From Stichopus chloronotus (lineage: Eukaryota > Echinodermata > Holothuroidea > Aspidochirotida > Stichopodidae), in contig CM037845.1 of NCBI GenBank assembly GCA_021234535.1, positions 9,168,143 through 9,232,142 of the forward strand: a DNA stretch of 64,000 nt, written 5' to 3'. The notes under the pieces were generated by a model, which saw only the letters and a program-made list of their open reading frames with translations, was not told where the DNA came from and did not search any database. Below, in pieces: positions 58,901 through 64,000 of the stretch (positions are counted from its first letter, which is position 1; every line of letters begins with the position of its first letter). Both the position numbers and the translations under genes were made by a program.

Positions 58901-61900
58901 ACCTTAACATACTAATGACAAATGGTGGAACCAAGAGAATCCCAATGTTTCACATACAAAGGAACATTAATGAGTGAGTAAATAACCATTCAAGATTTTT
59001 TTTTTGAAAATTCGTTTCCAGACACTTTTCATATTAGTACTTAGGCCTGTTCACATGTACACAGCCAGTACAAGTAATGGTCAACAAGTTTTTGTAACTA
59101 TTGGATATGAAACTTGAATAATTATGCTAATTACAAGTATTGTCTTGTGTTTATCCCTTTCAAAATCGTCACGAGACAAGTCGCTGAGCCCCTTCAATAG
59201 TATATGAAGAAATTGCTCAAGTTTGGAAAAAATTTAGTGAATTTAAAAAATCAATTCAATGTGCCCCTTTAAAGTCTGATTATAGCTGTTGATGTGAACA
59301 AGCATCAAGCAACGTTTGCTGTTCCGTTTGCTGTTACCGACATGCTGGGTATCACACTATTATATTGGTGCAACTTTTTTCAGCTTTAACTGGTTTCATA
59401 GTTTGGCTGACTCAGGATCGAAACAAATGCAACATTTCCTTGCAGTTACACATCAGGACTGTGTTAACAGTCTCTGAACAATATCACCTTAAGGGGAAGT
59501 ACTTTATTTTATTCACTAACATGGCATACCAGAAAAAATAGCTTTGTTCATTGTCAAACCATTAAGTCTCACCAGTAAACATCAGCAGTAGCTTCATCTC
59601 AAAACATTAAGCATGATTAGATGAGTTAGGAAAATGCAGCACTTCAGTTTTTGAATGCTGCTTGGGTGAGCAAATTATTATTGAACAACAAATAACTGAA
59701 CTTCCATCTGTGTAAACTTATTTTTTTTTTTTTTGAAAGAAGGATATTGTCCTACCTTATTTCGAATATTTTATCATTCAGTGTTCATACATACTGGTTT
59801 TAAAAGTACGTTTCCTTTTTCTGTGAAACAAATCAGTTTCCCTTCAAGGATTGTATTGTTTATCTGTGTGCAGTAGTGTTGTGGTTGCCTGGCATCTTGA
59901 TTATGACGTCATCAGTCACCAGTATAACTGTGGATGGATTTGTCTCAAATTCTGCTATTCTGCATCTTGATGTTTTGTTGTATCTTTGATCCATGCTTAC
60001 ATCCGTGAGAGCGTTGCAGGAAACAAGTTTTTAAAATAATCGTAGGGAGATAGTGCCAAGTAGGGCTTCTTCCTCTGTTCATACCCTCCCTTCTCCTTCA
60101 ATCACCTTTCCTTTTAACCTTTGATTTGACACCACTGATTGAAAAATGATACTAATTTTTAAACAAAATTGAAGTCAGAAGCGTGAATCCCACATATGTG
60201 TTACTAATGGCAGTTCTGTAGAATGTAATTTGTTTTCTTCTCTGGGTCTTTTATAGTTCCTGGACTCACTGGGACGAAAATGAGCTCATCAGAAGAGGTA
60301 AGGTCAAATACCACGAAGAGAGAGAAGCTGAAACAGTCAGATTGCATATTTTCTGTGCTTTTATCAAATTGATCTTAGCGTGATAGAGTTACTACCAGTT
60401 AAACCGCTTGGTTCTTTGCAGTAACGTTTGAGTGCACACTGTGTCGTCATGTCGAAGTATCTGTGGTTTGATCAAAAACATCGCCGTACTATACGTGATG
60501 TAGTCCCTTGTTTGTCATCCCATACTGTATAGTTACTTCCAAATACAAACAATCCTTGAAGTCGTCACAATGAACACCAGCCACTCATATCCCGTAGTGT
60601 CGGTGTTTGTCATCCATTTCCTGTCTGTTGTTTGAAGTTGTGCCACTTCAAATAGTCCTTCTGTCATCGGAGGAGATATGTTCAGTTCGCATCACTGACA
60701 TACAACCTTCAAAATCATCAGACAGGAATTCAAAACAAAGTTTGATTTTCTATTTTATCGTTAACAAATTTAATGTCAGTGGGATGGATAAGGACTTATT
60801 TTTCCCGTTCTTTTAGTTGGGTAAACACTAGCTGTAATCATGTTTCATCTATTAAGGTAGTTAAAAAATGTGTTGCTATACATGTATCCCCTGGTAAATA
60901 TCTGGTGTAGCCACTATCAAGTATAAACTAAGTAAAGCTGTTGCTAGCTTTTAATATCATATAATGTTACTTTTGTTTGTCTTTTTCCTGTGAGCCAATG
61001 AAAGAATTTTGCTTGAGATGATCCATCAGATTTTCAGAGCAGACTTGTTCACCTTATGTCACGTACCAAATACCTGACAGCATATTTTTTCCGTTCCTTG
61101 TAAGGATTCCAAAATTGATTTGCTCGATGGACCTGGTGTCGTGAAGAAGAAGTTGAAGAAGGCGTTTTGCGAACCTGGAAACATCGAGAATAACGGCGTG
61201 TTGTCGTTCGTCAAGTTTGTCCTACTTCCTCTGAAATCAACAGAAGGTATGTTGTACATATTTGTATATAGACATTTACAGAGACACTAATGCATGTATT
61301 GGCCAGCTGCTACATAAAAAGCGAATATGTTTATGACTATAATGGCGATCCATGTTGTTAAGGCTATGTTGGACTGGGGTTGTATAGGATATTGCCACTT
61401 GCCAGAGCATTGTGATGTTCTAGGCTGACACTTCGGTATTATACCTTGCTAGTTGATAGCAGTTAGGGCTCAGTTCTTTAGTTTCATTACCTGTGTTCGA
61501 TACATTTTAAGAGCTTAGAATCCTGTGGTGCTCCATTTCATGCTTGGTGTGGTATATAACAAGGTATGTCATGCATGTTTCAGACACAGCATGGAAGATT
61601 TAGGGGTGACTGAGGAGATGGTTTTTCCCAAGTTGTAGAAATTTGCAAGGCAAAGTAGTTAACTTTGAAGTCTATACTTGCAATTGATGGGTTTATACCT
61701 ACTTTTAATATTTACTGTGCAGCTACAAAACAATTAACTGGCTCACAAGTTGAAGAAGATGCTTGTTTTTTCTGAATTTTTTGTAGGATTTTTAGTGGAG
61801 AGATCAGAAGCAAATGGAGGCAATGTCACTTACCCTTCTTACGAAGCCTTGGAAGAAGCCTTCAGAAAGGAGGTGAGATAGATGGCTTAACAGCAAAATG

Positions 61901-64000
61901 GAAATATATAGCGTCAAGAACTAGGGTCTTTTAACATAGCATGTAGTCAATGCTGGTGAGGAAATTCCATCTGTGTAAACGTAGAGGCATGTGTACATTT
62001 AGTCATTATAAGTCACTGTGGGTTTGGTATTTAAAGGTTCTCTTGACCTGTTAGTGAGGGCATAATTGTGGGGAATCTCACAAAAAAGTTCAGAATTTCT
62101 ATCTTTGCATTCAATCTAACATTGTGAAATCTATACTAGACCACACAGCCTACGCTGCAGAACATGTAACACGGTAGATTTTTGTATTGTCACGTACAGT
62201 AGGTGTATAATGTCCTTGTAAGACCTAGCTGCCTACTAGTGTTTCCACTGGGTCCAGGATTCTCACATTGCCACTTGCAGTCCATAGTCGGTGAAGTCCC
62301 AAGGGACACAAAAACATATTTCCAATTGGTTACAATTTGTTGTGAGGTGAATACATTTTTTTCTTTTTTTTTTGCACGCAAAAGTGGCACTGTATATCAT
62401 ATGTAGGGGCATGAAAGTGAAGTGCTCTTACGCATACATCAAACCTGAAAAAACTCCGACCTGTGAAGAAAAAGGAACGTATTCCAGTTTTCTTTTTTTA
62501 CTATCACTACCTACAAAGGTTGGCCTGTTTGAACTGAGGGCTACAGTTAATGCCACAAGTAGCCGATAATTTGTTTTCAGCCTTGCATGCATATTCCCCA
62601 GTGTTGTTTTTAATACTACTGTCACGTGTGCTGCACATTGTGCTTGAGGTTCGGTCCACATCTATGTACAATATCATTATGGTGAATATAGACTCACAAT
62701 GCTGGCTGGATGTCAACCGTGTAATAGAAATATTACGCTATTATGCACACAGAGATTTTCAAATGCTCCCCTTCCAAATGAAAGGGGTGCAGTGAGTTGA
62801 TATTGATGAATCTGTGGGGGTTATGGAGGTTGCTAAGTTCTGGACGACAATGCTAATAATTATCAAAATAATTCGCCGCTGTTTACAAACAATGTGAATA
62901 GCTTCAGTTTTTGGACCGTGACGTATAATGATTATGTGCATACAGTTGATACTAGTCGATGTGAAAAGTAACCTGTCTGCTGATCAGTCATTGAAAACTG
63001 AATTGAATCATTAATTGCTCATGCCTTTACGTTTTCCTCTTGCATTTTAGGATATGATGATCATGTGTAGTTTGGCCATTTGTATTAGCACACATTCAAA
63101 ATCTTCACTGGTACATAAAAAATTGAATTTCACGAACCAACTCTAAGTTCCGCTCCAATGTAAATCTGCAAAGTAAGGACCCCCCCCACTGATTGTTCCA
63201 GTGAATCATTAATGACAGCAGTCTTTGGTATTCACGTAGGAACTCCATCCCGGAGATTTGAAGGAGGCTGTTCTGAGGGAATTGAATCACTTCATGAATC
63301 CAATTCGAAAAAAGTTTGAAGAACCAGAGATGAAGAAGTTGACCAGACAAGCTTATCCTCCACCAGACAAGAAAAGTAGGTACCATTAGCTTTGGAAGGA
63401 TTCTCCCCCAACCAAAGTTAGCAGCACCATGATAGTAGACTCATATGTGAAGCTGTAGATTTATCAGTTTGTGGTTTTATTAAAGGGGTGACCCTCTGAA
63501 GATTTATATTTTGTAAATGTTACTGAAACTGTTCTCTCTTTATAGGTGAAATCCATATCTCAGTAGCATGTTCTGTTTGGAAGTTGTGGCTGAGAACTGT
63601 CAGTTTTATGGTGGTAAATAGCATTATGGGGAAATTGTGATGTCACACAGACACAAAAATTGTGAAGTCATCAAGCCAAAGTTTTGCCAGTGTGTTTCAT
63701 AGTGTGTAGAGTTTAAATCAGAAAAGAAGGAGAATAATGGGTTTGTGATAGATTGCATTTTGATGAAATACAGTACATCAGAGTGCATTGTAGTGATGCA
63801 GATTTATTCTTTCCAATATATGTCACCTTTGGAGTAAAACTTACGCCAGTTTTAACAGACAGTAGAACGGTATTTTCATCAGGTAATGTGGAATAGTTTG
63901 GGCTGTGCATCCCAGAACCAACATCAGAGGCCCACAGCACATCATTTACTTGAAATCTTTGAATTGTTTTAGCAGAAGAGATGTGATATCCCTGGGATGC
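52863..64000 (+). CDS. YARS1: Cytosolic tyrosyl-tRNA synthetase, 3' end beyond window
   Basis: Class I synthetase that activates tyrosine with ATP and charges tRNA-Tyr in the cytosol. Exons: 52863-52922, 53772-53921, 55626-55801, 56775-56820, 57339-57503, 58459-58510, 60257-60297, 61105-61246, 61787-61872, 63240-about 63379, and a possible partial exon from about 63973. Joined exons 1-10 give about 352 codons in one frame, all GT-AG. Exon 1 encodes [20 protein letters not shown]. The HIGH-type signature is GKPHVAYF in exon 2; the KMSSS loop (KMSSSEE, 60277 on) is in exon 7; [14 protein letters not shown] is in exon 5. A Lys-rich KKKLKK (61144-61161) matches the nuclear localisation signal described for human TyrRS. 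Exons 8-10 encode the anticodon-binding domain. The EMAPII-like C-terminal domain is not in the window. Human Glu-Leu-Arg at 91-93 is Ala-Tyr-Arg here. Confidence 0.93.
54960..55100. repeat. Degenerate GTAATCGTAATC-type repeat
   Basis: Repeated words ATTGTAATCGATTAC, GTGATCGTAGTCGTAATC and GACGTAATCG form a short decayed array in intron 2 of YARS1. Confidence 0.55.
55828..55897. repeat. (TA)35 microsatellite
   Basis: A long uninterrupted AT dinucleotide run beginning 27 nt after the exon 3 donor of YARS1. Confidence 0.95.
55922..56100. mobile_element. Dispersed repeat, copy 1 (YARS1 intron 3)
   Basis: It shares its whole length with 58054-58230 in the same orientation: AGGGTGTCTCAGC near the left, TGGTGCAAAAGCAACAAAAG in the middle, AAAGGAAATATGTGA at the right. 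The two are about 85% alike by eye. Both copies are preceded by a CATACATATATA-type tract. It may be a SINE or MITE; I cannot assign a family. Confidence 0.6.
57740..57815 (-). mobile_element. Possible tRNA-derived SINE remnant
   Basis: On the minus strand it has AAGCTCAGCCGG (A-box-like, 57798-57809), then GGTTCAATCCC (B-box-like, 57774-57784). The boxes are only about 13 nt apart, shorter than in tRNAs, so this is either a deleted tRNA-like head or coincidence. Confidence 0.2.
58054..58230. mobile_element. Dispersed repeat, copy 2 (YARS1 intron 5)
   Basis: Second copy of the element at 55922-56100, same orientation, 2.1 kb downstream. Confidence 0.6.
58579..59180. mobile_element. Long inverted repeat (foldback) in YARS1 intron 6
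   Basis: The outer arm containing TAATTAGCATAATTAGTCAA (near 58620) matches the reverse complement of the right side near 59110-59135. Pairing continues inward through GGCTGTGT (58686; 59055 region), GGTACTAA..GAAAAG (58704; 59020 region) and GGGATCCTCTTGGTT (58807; complement of 58929-58943). The two halves thus form an imperfect ~600-nt hairpin centred near 58870. No coding capacity; consistent with a foldback or MITE-type transposon. Confidence 0.6.
63380..63972 (+). other. YARS1 intron 10 (tentative)
   Basis: It is bounded by a donor at 63380 (or at 63376) and an acceptor ending at 63972 or 63975. The linker before the EMAPII-like domain could also have an exon hidden here that I failed to see. 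Confidence 0.35.

Larger units (their letters stand above)
52923..63239 (+). other. Introns of YARS1
   Basis: The introns are 52923-53771, 53922-55625, 55802-56774, 56821-57338, 57504-58458, 58511-60256, 60298-61104, 61247-61786 and 61873-63239. Repeats inside them are listed separately. Intron 1 and introns 7-9 show nothing recognised beyond short homopolymers. Confidence 0.5.

Overview
The window is nuclear DNA from an invertebrate animal. It is AT-rich, with spliced genes whose introns run from a few hundred bases to several kilobases, many microsatellites and minisatellites, MITE-like foldback elements, and decayed non-LTR and BEL/Pao-type retrotransposons. There is no operon structure. 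The BHMT-like proteins are of the type found in invertebrate deuterostomes, so an echinoderm, hemichordate or similar marine animal is my best guess. This is inference, not proof.

Four protein-coding genes can be assembled from splice sites. Three are paralogues of a betaine-homocysteine S-methyltransferase (BHMT)-like enzyme: copy A (+ strand, 1818-9968), copy B (- strand, 16730-23102) and copy C (- strand, 31766-42635). A and B are convergent (tail to tail); B and C are head to tail. All three have seven coding exons with identical phases and nearly identical exon lengths, and each joins into one uninterrupted reading frame of about 347-357 codons. All keep the zinc-binding Cys plus Cys-Cys. 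The fourth gene (+ strand, from 52863 past the window end) is cytosolic tyrosyl-tRNA synthetase (YARS1). Ten coding exons cover the Rossmann catalytic domain and anticodon-binding domain; the C-terminal EMAPII-like domain lies beyond the window.

Layout: 1-1817 upstream of copy A, with a palindromic GATAAACC-type repeat array; 1818-9968 copy A; 9969-16729 intergenic, with a broken non-LTR retrotransposon, a TTTCGA inverted repeat and a ~140-bp tandem repeat; 16730-23102 copy B; 23103-31765 intergenic, with a degenerate minisatellite, small foldback elements and one unexplained ORF; 31766-42635 copy C, whose introns hold a BEL/Pao gag fragment, a polypyrimidine tract, a ~145-bp tandem repeat carrying DR1-like nuclear-receptor half-site pairs, and a TTAA-flanked MITE; 42636-52862 intergenic, with a LINE 3' end, many poly-C tracts and a 28-bp perfect palindrome; 52863-64000 YARS1, with a long inverted repeat in intron 6.

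Functionally, the BHMT paralogues would act in homocysteine/methionine and betaine metabolism, and YARS1 charges tRNA-Tyr. Nothing in the sequence links the two beyond being neighbours. The most informative observations are a near-identical block between exon 2 of copies A and B (likely gene conversion), altered betaine-cage residues in all three BHMT copies, and the DR1-bearing satellite inside copy C.
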